Assembly: GCA_937625935.1 (NCBI GenBank)
Contig: OW569362.1
Span: 458,673-522,672 of the forward strand
Direction: 5' to 3'
Source: Tetramitus jugosus
Taxonomy: Eukaryota; Heterolobosea; Eutetramitea; Acrasida; Vahlkampfiidae
DNA: 64,000 nt
Positions 51,481 to 62,460 of this stretch are shown piece by piece. The notes beneath the pieces were generated by a model. That model worked only from the letters and a program-made list of their open reading frames with translations, had not been told where the DNA came from and ran no database searches. The translations under genes and the position numbers were made by a program. Each line of letters begins with the position of its first letter. The first letter of the stretch is position 1.

Positions 51481-52126
51481 AACTTCAACTCACAATGTAA
51501 ATATGAAAATTTCATGACAATAAAAGAAAACCAGGGGAGGATCAATTGATATCTCTGCTAAATGTCGAGGAGAACAAGGGCGATGATACCCAACTACGAA
51601 CCAATTTTTTCCTTCAAAAGCTATATGGACGAGTGCTGCTCGCACGTAAATATATGTTGACGTATACTGAGCAGAATACAAAATTGTAATTCGAGACATC
51701 TCTTTTTCAAAAGCGGCAAAACGATTAATAATCGACAGGACCGCCACTACCTGAGACAAAGAAGAAATCTTCACCAAAAACCGCTCTCTTCACTGGCCAA
51801 TGTCTCAGAGAAACCATTCCATGTTTGGAATTGGCACAGTAGATGGAACACAAACTCATAAGTGTTCACTGGAGGAAAATGAGTCCCTGCATCGAGTCTC
51901 AAGCACTTTTAAGAACAAAAAATCGCATACGAGCACATCCTTGTGAAATATGAGAGTCGTATGTACCTCTATTCACTGTGTGTGAACACAATAACCTTTC
52001 ACACCCTCCTCTTTTTGCGATGGTCCTTGGTATCGAAATTGAGATTGGAAACATTATTCATTTCCTTACTCACCTGATGCAGAGGTAGAGTACAACCAAT
52101 CAATAGGGCCAACAAAGCGATAATGA
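51481..52126. other. decayed region with a signal-peptide-like remnant on the minus strand
   Basis: On the minus strand, 52131-52069 reads ILVIIALLALLIGCTLPLHQ followed directly by GTGAGT, as if the signal-peptide exon of a secreted protein. It has no ATG in frame (ATA where a start could be) and no matching downstream exon was found. The remainder shows nothing I can support. Confidence 0.35.
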
Positions 52127-53102
52127 CTAGAATACTGGTACATATGACTGATTCACTTCGTTGGCTTCATACACTGGACCCAGAAAATCAGATTGCACTT
52201 GAACATCCAACAGCAACAAATCAATACCATAAGGATTCACAAGTCGTCCCACTTGAACAATCTTTGAATTTGCTCTGCGACCGTACGAGAATTGTAGTTT
52301 GGATGTTGTGCTCAATATGCTCAAATTGAATCGTTCGTTCATCATTTGAATCGAGTGTCTCACGATAGGATCAGTATTGGTTTTTGCAGTTGTCAAGTGC
52401 GGAGTCACAGTTCCGTTCACAGTCACATAATTGAATGATTGACAAGAATTCTTGTTAAGTGATGCCGCCCAATCACATGTCAAAACTTGGGTACTCGTGA
52501 CGTCAGCATGTCGGATTTCAGAAACTTAAGCAGAACTTGAATAAAACAGAGATTATCCAACCAGAAGTTAGCAACCATGTATGTACATGATAAATACGCT
52601 TTGTTACGGTACATCTCCTTCGAGAAATTTGATTGATTGCCTCTGAGGGGATTCGCGGTGTTCTTGGCTAAGAAGGCCTCATTAGACAAAGGATGTTAGA
52701 TGAAAACAATGGTTATTAGAGCTGTTTCCGACCCTGATCAATCATGAAGCAATCGGTAAATCAAAGTTGCAGTGGCCATAACCATTCAACAGACCATTGT
52801 TCGAGAAGTGCCCTTTTTTGGTCGTGATACTCGTTGTATTGCACGATCGAATCTGCGAACACATCATCCGCCGGGTGGGAATGGTTAAGTTTGGTCAATA
52901 ATTGAACCAAGGGATCTCAATTCGAACCATACATCTCTCCATTATGGGCTATCCAGCCTTGAAAGAGCAAACCTCTTTCTTTTAGAAAACTATCGGCCAG
53001 TGGTCCCTTGAAGAGATCCAATAATGAGCAGACTATCAAGAAATATTTCACAACAGTAAACACAACATAAACTACTAACAACAACACACGCCAGTCACTC
53101 AT
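52127..53102 (-). pseudogene. decayed membrane/secreted protein gene, family not recognised
   Basis: Starts with a signal-anchor (MSDWRVLLLVVYVVFTVVKY) and continues GLLFQGWIAHNGEMYGSN, a stop, then DPLVQLLTKLNHSHPADDVF, ADSIVQYNEYHDQKRALLEQ, in the same reading direction. Farther on, frames broken by stops carry RNKAYLSCTYMVANFWL and a 118-codon piece with TDPIVRHSIQMMNERFNLSI. Stops and frame changes recur every 50-120 codons, so it is not functional. It starts two bases from the divergent RWP-RK gene. I do not recognise the family. Confidence 0.45.
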
Positions 53103-53103
53103 C

Positions 53104-53817
53104 ATGAAAGATGCCATACTCAACAGTACTAAGCAAACCGAAACTGTTCTGCTTAGAGCAGATATGTATCAGCAGGAACGAGCAACTGAACTACAGCTTG
53201 ACTCGGCAGGAAATCAAACTCAAATTTCTTGCTCTCGTGCCATTGATCCATCAAAACCAACATCCTTCCGCAACAAAATTCAAATCCCAAGGTCTGACAT
53301 GGAAAAGTACCTTAACTGTCCTCAGCGTTTGGCTGCTCAAAAGTTGGGTGTTTCCGTGTCGACTCTCAAGAGAAGGTTCTATCAATTGAAAATAGGTCGA
53401 TGGCCCTATCAATTGACACAAGACAGAAGGAGAAAAAGTGTGTGGCATCTGATCAATGAAGTGGAGACAAAAAGTGAGAAGGAGCTGTGTCCAAACACTG
53501 TTCAAACATTGACTCGTCTCTTCTCAATGACCCTCCAAGAGCAACAACTGTTGGCAACTCAAAATCAATCATCACAACGATTCTCAATCAATGGAAGTGA
53601 ACCTCCAAACTTCAAATTCATGCTCTATGTGCCAAGGAGTGAAACCTTGACCAATGGAATTCGAAAGAAGCCCAGAAGGTTTTGGAGATTAGACCATAGC
53701 ACAAGCACCAACAATGAATCTCCAAAAATCTCGTTCCAGGTGGACAAAACAATTCGGGAAGTTCCCATTGCCAATCAACACTTGAACCAATCATTTTCAA
53801 GAACCAAGCTTTTCTAA
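53104..53817 (+). CDS. RWP-RK-domain DNA-binding protein (237 aa)
   Basis: The RWP-RK helix-turn-helix lies at ~60-100: DMEKYLNCPQRLAAQKLGVS, then VSTLKRRFYQLKIGRWPYQL. The family consensus is 'DLxxYFxLPxxxAAxxLGVxxTxLKxxCRxxGIxRWPxRK'. The RWP is kept but the following RK is replaced by Gln-Leu, and the Cys of the helix is Phe-Tyr. The rest is Ser/Gln/Asn-rich with no dimerisation domain visible. RWP-RK factors control nitrogen response and gametogenesis in plants and algae, and occur in amoebae. It is the only clearly intact protein gene in the distal 14 kb. Confidence 0.72.
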   Translation: MKDAILNSTKQTETVLLRADMYQQERATELQLDSAGNQTQISCSRAIDPSKPTSFRNKIQIPRSDMEKYLNCPQRLAAQKLGVSVSTLKRRFYQLKIGRWPYQLTQDRRRKSVWHLINEVETKSEKELCPNTVQTLTRLFSMTLQEQQLLATQNQSSQRFSINGSEPPNFKFMLYVPRSETLTNGIRKKPRRFWRLDHSTSTNNESPKISFQVDKTIREVPIANQHLNQSFSRTKLF

Positions 53818-53859
53818 TTCGCCAAAACAATAAGTAAAATACAAGATGAAAAATTCTTT

Positions 53860-54480
53860 AGTTACAAACTTGTCTCACAAAAGAGTACTCTTGTCCATTT
53901 TCAATGTTCAACACTTCAAAACCATTCATACGGAACAACTCAACCATTCGATCAACAATCTCTTTTTCCTTTGTGGGTTCTGATGCAAAGAACCGTGCAT
54001 GCTGCTGCCATTGCTCATAACCTCTACCAAAATTTGATTACATTACTGGAACTCTGATGTATCTGTCACAAAAATTTCTCAAAAATTTCAAACTCTGAGC
54101 TCTCTACATCCAACTTTAGCAAATCAATGTGGTCCTGACCCAACATCTTCATGATTCTGAGCAGGTCCATCGTCTGTACAGTCACTGCTACATGACTCAT
54201 TCTCTTGATTGCCGTTCCACTCACATGATCCTTGTTCTTGGGCAGATTTGAGTACTGGTTTGTTGAGGATCACTGGTCAGAGCAATTGGATAGAGCTCAA
54301 ATCTTCCACTTAACTTTCTCTGTTCGACATAGTCGATCGCTTTGGGAGTTGGATCAAACGCATGCAAATTCTTGACACCAAATCTTTGAATCATCTCCTG
54401 GTCATACTCTCAGGTTAATCCCAAGGGGCACTGCAGAAGGACGTTTTTGATTTGACCGTTGGTGCCATGCTCTGGGTCCC
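53860..54480 (-). pseudogene. FkbM-type SAM-dependent methyltransferase, disrupted
   Basis: Minus-strand text reads HGTNGQIKNVLLQCPLGLT, a TGA, then EYDQEMIQRFGVKNLHAFDP, TPKAIDYVEQRKLSGRFELY. After a frameshift it continues HVAVTVQTMDLLRIMKMLGQ, DHIDLLKLDVESSEFEIFEK and a stop. The FkbM family motif 'DxxG..xIDLLKLDVEGxExxVL' is unmistakable, with Ser for the usual Gly. One stop codon and at least one frameshift disrupt it, and the N-terminus is missing. Confidence 0.65.
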
Positions 54481-55567
54481 AGAATGGGATTCAGCACAAA
54501 AACAAAGAAACATGGGATCAAAGAGACATATCAAGCAGACACCATGTTCACGATCAGGGTGAAGAATGGGACGTTCAACTTGGGTTTGGGGTTTTCGCAA
54601 ACCTTTTCCCTTCCCATTTACAACTCCTTCTTCTATTGAAAGGAGCATTTTGGTGTTTTTTTAAAAAAGGTTTTAGCGAATGAAATCATTCATTGTCAAA
54701 AAGAAATTTGCCAGTGCTGGCATAAGTGCTCGTGGAGCATCCACAAATGCATAACAGGACAGATATAATTTTTTGATTCTTGTTGGAATGACAGTGCGAC
54801 ACTTTCAAAGGACTCTATATCTTTTTCTATACTCGTAGCTATGGATTAGAACAAGAAAGCGAGTTTAAAGACTACTAAATCATGAAGACTACTGTCCTCT
54901 TATGAACACATTACTGAGCAGTACACTCCTTGTTATCCCTCTATCTTATACACACCTCCTTTTTTCAGCAATCAAATTCAGTTGACCAGAACATTCTTTA
55001 TCACAAACTGAAACAGCAGAATTGTTTCTGATTGAGTCGTTGTTAGCTCGCTGCTACATACAACTTGTCTATTTTCGAAAATACAAGGCTATTGCACTGC
55101 AAGGTGCTCGTCTAAAAAACATATCCCAGAACTCGTTCCTTCTGTTTTTTTATCATGAAAAGATGACTGAAGAGGTGCTGTGTATGAACACCTTCTACTT
55201 GCATGAACAAAACAGGCTTTCAACAACAGAATATAAATTGTACCCAACCTATCAATTATTTCTTTTGCACAGTTGAAACAGGACCCAAGGTTTGTCACAG
55301 ATGCTTGTGACTCTATAACCGTAAACTCAGTTAGTGAAGGAGCGAAGCGTGTCCATGCGATGGATACCTGAGTGGCAAACAGTTGGTTCGCGAAGAGGCA
55401 TAGTCATGATTCCTTGATTCACTGGTGCTACGTTCACTTATTGAAAAACGGTGCTAATCATCTTCTCAATCACAAGTATTATCCTGTTGTGGAGACTGTC
55501 TTAAGTTCAATTTGAGATCATCAGTGTCTCGAACTCAAACCTGGAAATTATTGGAGATTAATGCTTC
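54481..55567. other. gene-poor decayed stretch
   Basis: Only short open frames without recognisable content. Nothing else supported. Confidence 0.5.
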
Positions 55568-55636
55568 TCCTAAGGTAAGTGATTCCTCCTCCATCGGATG
55601 GCATCCTAAGGTAAGTGATTCCTCCTCCATCGGTTG
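55568..55636 (+). repeat. tandem direct repeat, 36-bp period, 2 copies
   Basis: Two copies, starting at 55568 and 55604, of a unit beginning TCCTAAGGTAAGTGATTCCT; the first 30 bases are identical and the next base differs (A/T). Each copy carries a perfect splice-donor-like AAGGTAAGT. Confidence 0.85.
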
Positions 55637-58140
55637 GTATTCAACCAAACAGTTTTGATCAAGGAAATGGCCAATCAAATCATCCCACGCTGGGCAGCCC
55701 ATCAAGGAATTGAATCAACTAACTCGAATGTCCGAGTGTTAAAACTGCGAGAGATTTCAGAAATTGGAAAGTTTCCAATTACTCCAGACCCAACCCGTCA
55801 GAAATGAATGTGCTACGCGCAAGAAAACAAGAAAAAAGTATGTGCAAGTGGACATCAAATTTGTAGCAAGTGCTTCAATGAACCTTCCAGGCACTATATT
55901 TTGTAAAGAAAATTGTAAATGGTGTATGACATCTCGGGAAAACAAATTCTCCGTCAAATTTTAATGTCCGTCAACTTTTTGTTAAAAATAAGTGTACAAA
56001 ATCTGACCGAAATGCTCCATCGTGATTATTAGATCCATTTATTTTGGTCTCCCATCAACTTTTTTTGGATCCAGGTTCTAATCCTTCAATGGGCTGACTC
56101 ATTTTGTTGTTGTCCTGTGTGAGGAACAAAAAACCACCACCTCTCTATGTCAAGAATTACTCTGGTTCAATCTGCCTCCACGTCAACCCTGAATCGTCAG
56201 ATGTTGGAAGCCAAAGCATCATGTCGAATCAAGGAACTAGAAGATCAAGCGGCCAAGTTACTCCTGAGGCTAAAGAATGGCAAAAGAAGTTCAGACTTCT
56301 TAAATTAAAAAATAACAAAAAAAATTCAGACTTCTTAGTGTCAACGAACTCGAGCCAAAAACCAAAGAAAAGTTCGATTGATTGGCAAAGGCTCTCACAC
56401 CCCTGTGTAGTACTGGGATGCTTGTGGTCGAGGAAGTGACTGAGAGATCGGTGACCTGGTCCGATCCGGAGTTCGAAACACTCCTCGTTCATTAAATATG
56501 CAATGAAAAAAAAGGCAACCAAGAAAGGCAAGGATCTCTTTCAACTAGTAAAAGGAAGAGAACCTCAAGGAACTGAAGTAAAAAGTTTCCTACAAGGCCT
56601 TTCCATTCTGGCAAGTGCCTACTACAGCTCTCATCAAGATCCCTCAATAGCGTGGAGTAAAGAAACTTCAGGATGTGGCTCAGTATCTGCTTCTAAAGAA
56701 GAAACCAATCCCATTGAGCAGATCTTGCTCTGGCAGAATCGTAAGTTGCATTACTTAATCCAAATTCTTTTGATAATCCAATAGGGGAAGTGCTTGAATC
56801 CTAGAGTGCGGTACAGGAATCTCTAGGTTCTTATCTGTCCTAAACGTAAGAGAAAGCCAAAAAGCAAGATATTAGAGATAGTTACAAACTTTAGACAAAG
56901 AAAGTTACACAAAGAGATGAAAAATTTTGAACTGAAGCACAACAAAAACCTTAGTAAGGTAGTTATCCGCGATTCTTCAGGAAAGAATCTTGCATGGACC
57001 TCATATCAGTTACAGACCGAAAAAAGAAAGCTAAAGATTTGGAGGAAAATTTTGTTTCTTCGACGAAGTTCTATCAGACGGTGTTATAGTAGATGAATTT
57101 TTCAATGAGAGCGGGCAGATCACAACAACTACTTATACACCTAACTCTAACTGTTGCAGTGTTCCGTAGGGATTTATAGATGCAATTATCGACTTCTGTC
57201 AGCTCATCAACAAGCAAAGAAAAAAGATGTTGGCTTCGGCGGGTGAGTCATTGCCAAACCATACGCAGCAAAACAGAATATTTTCAAACTTACATCTCAT
57301 TATAAAGAAATTTTTGAGAACCTCTTGCTCTGCCTTGTGCTAAAACAGCATCCAATCTTGCACCAGAATCAGTTGTTTAATCATAAATGAGTCTTAACTT
57401 GACCAAGTCAGAATTCATCAAAGGTTCAACCTTGAACTTGTCATTTCCAAACTTTCTGAGCAATGTTCTCAAGGTGTTCTTAATATCAATGGTAAATTCA
57501 GCTCTCAAATTTCTATCACTCTTAGTCATGAGAGAAAAGCCAAAAAGTCATAACAGAAAGTACTCTGAATAGTAAAGAACTGATAGTTCTTATCAACATT
57601 GAGCCAATAGAGATACATCATCAAACTACTTTGTTGTTTCTTTTGGTTGACTCAAGTGGTTGACCGCGCAAAAGTTTTATGTTCAAGGAATGACAGGAAA
57701 ATATCTCCGAGGATTCCAAAATACCTTTTGACAATTGTAAATTTGTGAACCTTCAACTAAAAAATGCTATTTTTTTTACTTCCATGAATCTCTTGAGAAA
57801 GCCGTTGCACTGAAGTGTCGAAGTAATATTGGATGAAATCATGCATAAAGAAAATGAAAGTACGAAATTTGTATTTGTCTCTGTACAAATCTAGAGACCC
57901 TGAAATCGATCCAGTTGATCGGAGGTAGAACTCAAGGTTTTGATCCCCATATCCTCAGTACAAACGGAGTTGAGGGATTCTTTGGGTTCCTCAGACACTT
58001 TTCTAACTCCTTTGATGTATCAGTTCCTGATCAGGTATGAGTACACCACCTAGGCCCTACTGCCAGAATATGTCGTCAGGGACAAGACATACTTCACTAC
58101 TGCACCTGTGGCAAGACCAGAGAAAGTAGTGATACGTATG
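55637..58140. other. 2.5 kb of decayed, possibly mobile-element-derived DNA
   Basis: Both strands show protein-like scraps broken by stops, e.g. plus-strand DGVIVDEFFNESGQITTTTY near 57079-57140, GFIDAIIDFCQLINKQRKKM near 57174-57235, and minus-strand LRAEFTIDIKNTLRTLLRKF near 57445-57520. These read as old coding DNA. I cannot assign a family. Confidence 0.4.
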
Positions 58141-58224
58141 TACGTAAAAATGTAAATTTTTTACGACGACATAAAAATCGGACTTTTTACGAGTCGTAAA
58201 TATTTTGCTCCTACGTAAAAACCG
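58141..58224 (+). repeat. cluster of alternating CGTAAAAA / TTTTTACG motifs
   Basis: In 84 bp: TACGTAAAAA (58141), TTTTTTACGACG (~58158), CTTTTTACGAGTCGTAAA (~58184) and CTACGTAAAAACC (~58212), in alternating orientation. They lie ~180 bp upstream of the transposase relic. Could be a transposase-binding or promoter array, or part of a terminal inverted repeat; I found no matching downstream copy. Confidence 0.5.
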
Positions 58225-58399
58225 TTACAGAGAGTTGGTTGACTGTTGGACCTTTTCACTCAACCGAAACCACACAACGAACCACAAAACAAAACAAAAC
58301 ACTCACTCCTCATCAACGTATATATCAAGTCAACATAACTAGTCCAACGGTACCAATAGGACCGTAAACATATCTCCAGCAGAAATAGTATCTCTCTCC

Positions 58400-59817
58400 T
58401 TGAATCATCCCTCAGTTGTAGCGACAAATCAACAACCTAGAACCAAGCATCTCGATCGAGGAGAGGGAACAAGGATATGGGGAGGAGACTGTAAATTTAA
58501 AGTCTATTGGCTCTACAATAACAGAAACGTTCAGTATTTGTACTGCACAGGTGTCCATTCACACAGAGATCCACCTCATCATAAAGTGTGGCCATCTGCA
58601 ACTAAGTGTATTGAAAGCTTCGTTCTCGCCAGACCAAGTATGACAGCCACCGACATCCAGATTACCGGTCGAATTGCGAACACTTGTCCCTCACTCGTTA
58701 ATATAGACAGATTGAATGCCATTCGCTCTCGCCTATTGCAGCAACATTTTGGAGGTAAATTGGACACTTTTGTGTTGCCAAAGGTGGAACTGAATTTGTT
58801 GAAAAGAGTTCAGAGTAGTTATCAAGATCAGGAGGTACATGGGACTAAAGTGGTTTTGATGCTGATGCCGTACCTCCGCGTACTACATATTGATGAAGGA
58901 ATCCTCATACACTCTCAGAGTTTCTTTCAATCAGTATTGGCATATAATGCAGACTACATTGTTGTTGATGTTAAGCATGGGGCCAATGATGAAAGATTGC
59001 ATCATTTTGGTATAGCAGTCTATGATGAGAACATTCAAAGATCAGTGATGGTATCCAGAACTCGTGTCGATCGCATGAACGCTCAGTCGTACAAGATGTA
59101 CTTCTTTCTTACTCTGGAGAGAGACTGTGGAATTGACTTGAACGTGTACCTCAAAGAACAATTGAAAGGAGTTCTTGTAGATTTCTCCACTGCTCAAGCA
59201 ACTGGTTTTGTTGAATGCGTAACTGAGCTTCTGGGTGAAGAAGCAGAGTCAACTGCTATGAACTTATTGAGGGTTGGTATGTACATTGGATGAGATCTTG
59301 TAACAGAATAGCCAGAATTGTTTGTCGTCCAGATAGAAGAACTGCATTTCTGACACTGTGCGGTAGCATTAGAACTGAGCCCGATCAAGAACAAGTGCTG
59401 TTAATGTTCAATACAATCGCAGAATTGTACAAGAAAACTGTTCCTTGGGTACAATGGTGGACCCGGTATCAGAATCTGAGACTATTGTCCAGAGCATTCA
59501 ACAATGGAGATGGTTGGGACCAGATACCAAATGATACCAACGTTGTCGAGAGTCTTAATTATGTACTTGATAAGGTGATGAACAAGAATGTAGCTATTCA
59601 ATTCTCTGGGGAATTCGATCTCGAGGAGAGGGCTTTTTTGCAGTGGAAAAATGGTTCAAGTGGTATTGATTTGTCATACAGAAACAACAGTCTTCCATCG
59701 AGACTGGAAAGTAATAGAAAGCGTAGAGAGTCCAGGTACTCTCAATTACTTAATTACTTGATTATCGTGCCCCTGATTGTTCGAGAATGGGAATTGGTAA
59801 AGGGAGGGAGAATATGA
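58400..59817 (+). mobile_element. Mutator-like (MULE) transposase relic, one frameshift
   Basis: Frame A (58400-59289) has an N-terminal zinc-finger-like segment (DCKFKVYWLYNNRNVQYLYC, then TGVHSHRD: C-C-H-x-H as in the FLYWCH/WRKY-GCM1 group that precedes MULE cores), the first DDE Asp in DYIVVDVKHGANDERLHHFG, and the second in LVDFSTAQATGFVECVTELL. Frame B takes over near 59262: LIEGWYVHWMRSCNRIARIV supplies the conserved His after the second Asp, and NDTNVVESLNYVL the catalytic-region Glu. The core is thus complete but split by a frameshift between about 59250 and 59290. No ATG is visible for the first frame (it opens at a TTG). Reading continues in pieces with stops to ~60310. Probably dead. 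Confidence 0.7.
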
Positions 59818-62460
59818 GTGCCCTGCAAAAGTTCAGAATGGCTATAATCCACAGTGAGTCATCTTCTTCACTATCCCCTTGTGAAACTGTTATTGAGTGT
59901 TCAGATCAAGATTCATGTTCATCTGATGATGACTAGAGTTCTGACAGAGTAGACTGGAAAAGATTAGAGCAAGTTCGTTCTAATACTATGATCATGTTCA
60001 CTCAACAGAGAGTTGAGATGATGAATGACATTTATTCAGAGTTCCTTGAGTCTGGTTCTACCTACGAGTGCAATGTGCCAAACAAAATAAAGAAAATGAT
60101 TCGATCGGCAAAAGGATACTCATTTGTCTGCTTTTGAGGCCGAGGCACCTCTAAAATCGCTGTACAATGAGACCATGTCCAACATTGCTGACACATTTAC
60201 TCGGTTCATTGATACTGCTGAATACACTCGCTACAAACTTATACGCGTTTCAACTTTTGAACTGGCCGATGTAGGTGGTCTAGGCATTGAAAACTACATG
60301 ATCAAGCTTTGAGTAGATGTATTTGATAAATGATGGATGCTCTTTCTTTTTTTGACGACTGGGTCATCTACATCATATTGAAGCTGTAATTTACAAAATG
60401 CCAATTTGCAGGGTCATGTCGGAAGGGAAAACAATTTTCGAGGTATGAACTCTACCATAACCAGTTGCAGTAGCAACTAGATCACCAATAGATCGATACG
60501 AAACTGCTTTGAATACTGTTACTTTGGTGTTAGATGATCTCTGACAATCTGAGAATAATGATTGGATGGTTCTTGGTAGAATTGTAGTAGGATCTTTCAC
60601 ATTCACTTCAGATTCATGATCTTCTGATGCCAGATGCTTCAATACCTTGATCAGGATGCACTTGGCATCATTATAGTTGTTGCTGTTCTTCACCAAGCGT
60701 TTCATTTCTTGATGCTTTACCTCATACCTCATACAATAAACACTTGTGGTCCAAATGATCTTATAGCCTCTGTGAAGTGGAACCTATAGAATGATTTTGG
60801 ACATAAGCTTCAATCCATAGAGCTGCATGCTCATCCAGCAATCTAACTTGTCCAGATCATTTTCGGCCCATTACAATGCTACTTCCAGATATTTCAAATG
60901 CTTGACGAGTGATTTGTAATGTACACTGTCACAGATTTCATCCCAGCATGGCAAATCCGTTCATAAATAGGGCATCAAACTTGAGAGAGAATAAATTTGG
61001 CTGGAAGTGAGCTCATTAGAGCTAACACTCTTGCAGAACTTATCTGATATTCCATCTGGAACTAGTTTCTTCAAATCAAGCTCATTTAATCTATTGATAT
61101 CTGTATGAGAGAACCAGTTACCAGTGTTGATAGCATAATCAATAAATAGGCAGAGTTCTCTTTTCAATTCTCCCTCAAACTCTGTATGCATTAGATCTGG
61201 TTACACATGGAAGTTAGGTAGTTCGTGCAACACAGAAATGCCCTTGACTCCAAACATGGATGATTTATTTCTCTGAAATTCCATTTTCTATGGCTTCTAC
61301 AATGCAATCATGGTGTTCTGGGTTTCTCTTCACAAATAGAGTTCTTGTATTCTCTGTCAGATGACGATTTTGCAGATGCACAGGAAAGAGTTGCAAGAGC
61401 TGGAAGTGCAATGTCTCTCGCTATGGATTGGGAGAAACCATTTGTGTCATTGTCAAAACTAGCACATGGACAGTTCGCTGTTACTCTCCAAATCAGTAGC
61501 AGAAATAAGTATCAAAGCTCTTTGCGTCATTGGTGTGCTATTCTTTGTTTCTTGTGGAAAAAACACAAAAACGGCGTGTTTCGGGCAGCAAGTTGGAATT
61601 CATTAGAGTTGCCATGCCTCAACATATGTCGGAGCTCACTGCCGCTATCGAACAACTTTAGAAAAAAATCTGACCCGAGTTGGACCGATTTCTTGACCTC
61701 CGCTCATTTTTCGTTCACTCTCCGTTCAATGAGCACCGGTCAGGTGTTCGGTCACTGACCGTTCAGCTTGGGGGGAATGTCTGACCGAACCAGGAACTGC
61801 GAGTGACCGGATGAGCTTGAACTGGCGAATGAACAATTCTTGGGCGAGGGTCCACATTGTTAGGGCTCGGCACAAATACACTCGAATTTGTTTGCAAATA
61901 ACTCCGCCAGAAACTTGTTTATTCGAAATCTGAAGGAAAAAACAGAACAAACAAATACGAGGTTAAATTCAAATCGCAAACCGGTTTGCGCAAATAAACA
62001 AATGCAATATTCAATTCTTTTTGAATCTTTTTCTTCTTAATTCTTGAGATTCATCAACCATCTGACCATTACTTCAACCGTTGGAACAACAATTGCAAAA
62101 CAAGACAACACAAATGAAAACACCATCCACAACCAGTGAAGTGATATTAATCAAAATAACGAAAAAACTCGAGAGGTCACGTACTCCGGGCATGTTGATA
62201 ACACTGCTTGGATCTATTTTAAGGGTTTGGGTTTGGGTTGTCACATATCGGCTAGCCAAGACTGGCTGAATACAGTCAACTGTACGTTGTAAAGGTTGTT
62301 TTTGTATTCTCCGTGGTTTGAAATGTTCAACTTAAGCTTTGTATGGAAAAACTCACTATAGATTCTGAACTATCCCCCAAACTGTGATATGGAGTTGGGT
62401 TTTGAACTCGGAAAACCCAAATCTCTATGAGCTATTGACTGATGAGTCGCGAAAAAATAG
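59818..62460. other. decayed region downstream of the transposase
   Basis: Plus strand to ~60310 holds acidic, stop-broken scraps that may be the transposase tail (SSLSPCETVIECSDQDSCSS). Minus-strand scraps at 60391-60732 and 60961-61191 (for example DTGNWFSHTDIN-like text; literal NTGNWFSHTDINRLNELDLK) and a plus-strand 137-codon stretch from 61345 (LSDDDFADAQERVARAGSAM) are unassigned. At 61670-61815 the motif GACCG/CGGTC recurs about eight times. No intact gene is supported. Confidence 0.4.
62223..62240 (+). repeat. interstitial telomere-like tract
   Basis: GGGTTTGGGTTTGGGTTG, three units of the terminal hexamer, 1.0 kb inside the terminal array and in the same orientation. Confidence 0.85.

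Noticed and set aside
56427-56480. tRNA-like A box (TGGTCGAGG) and B box (GAGTTCGAAAC) about 45 bases apart
   Set aside because: The acceptor ends do not pair and no anticodon arm forms; at best a tRNA- or SINE-derived scrap.
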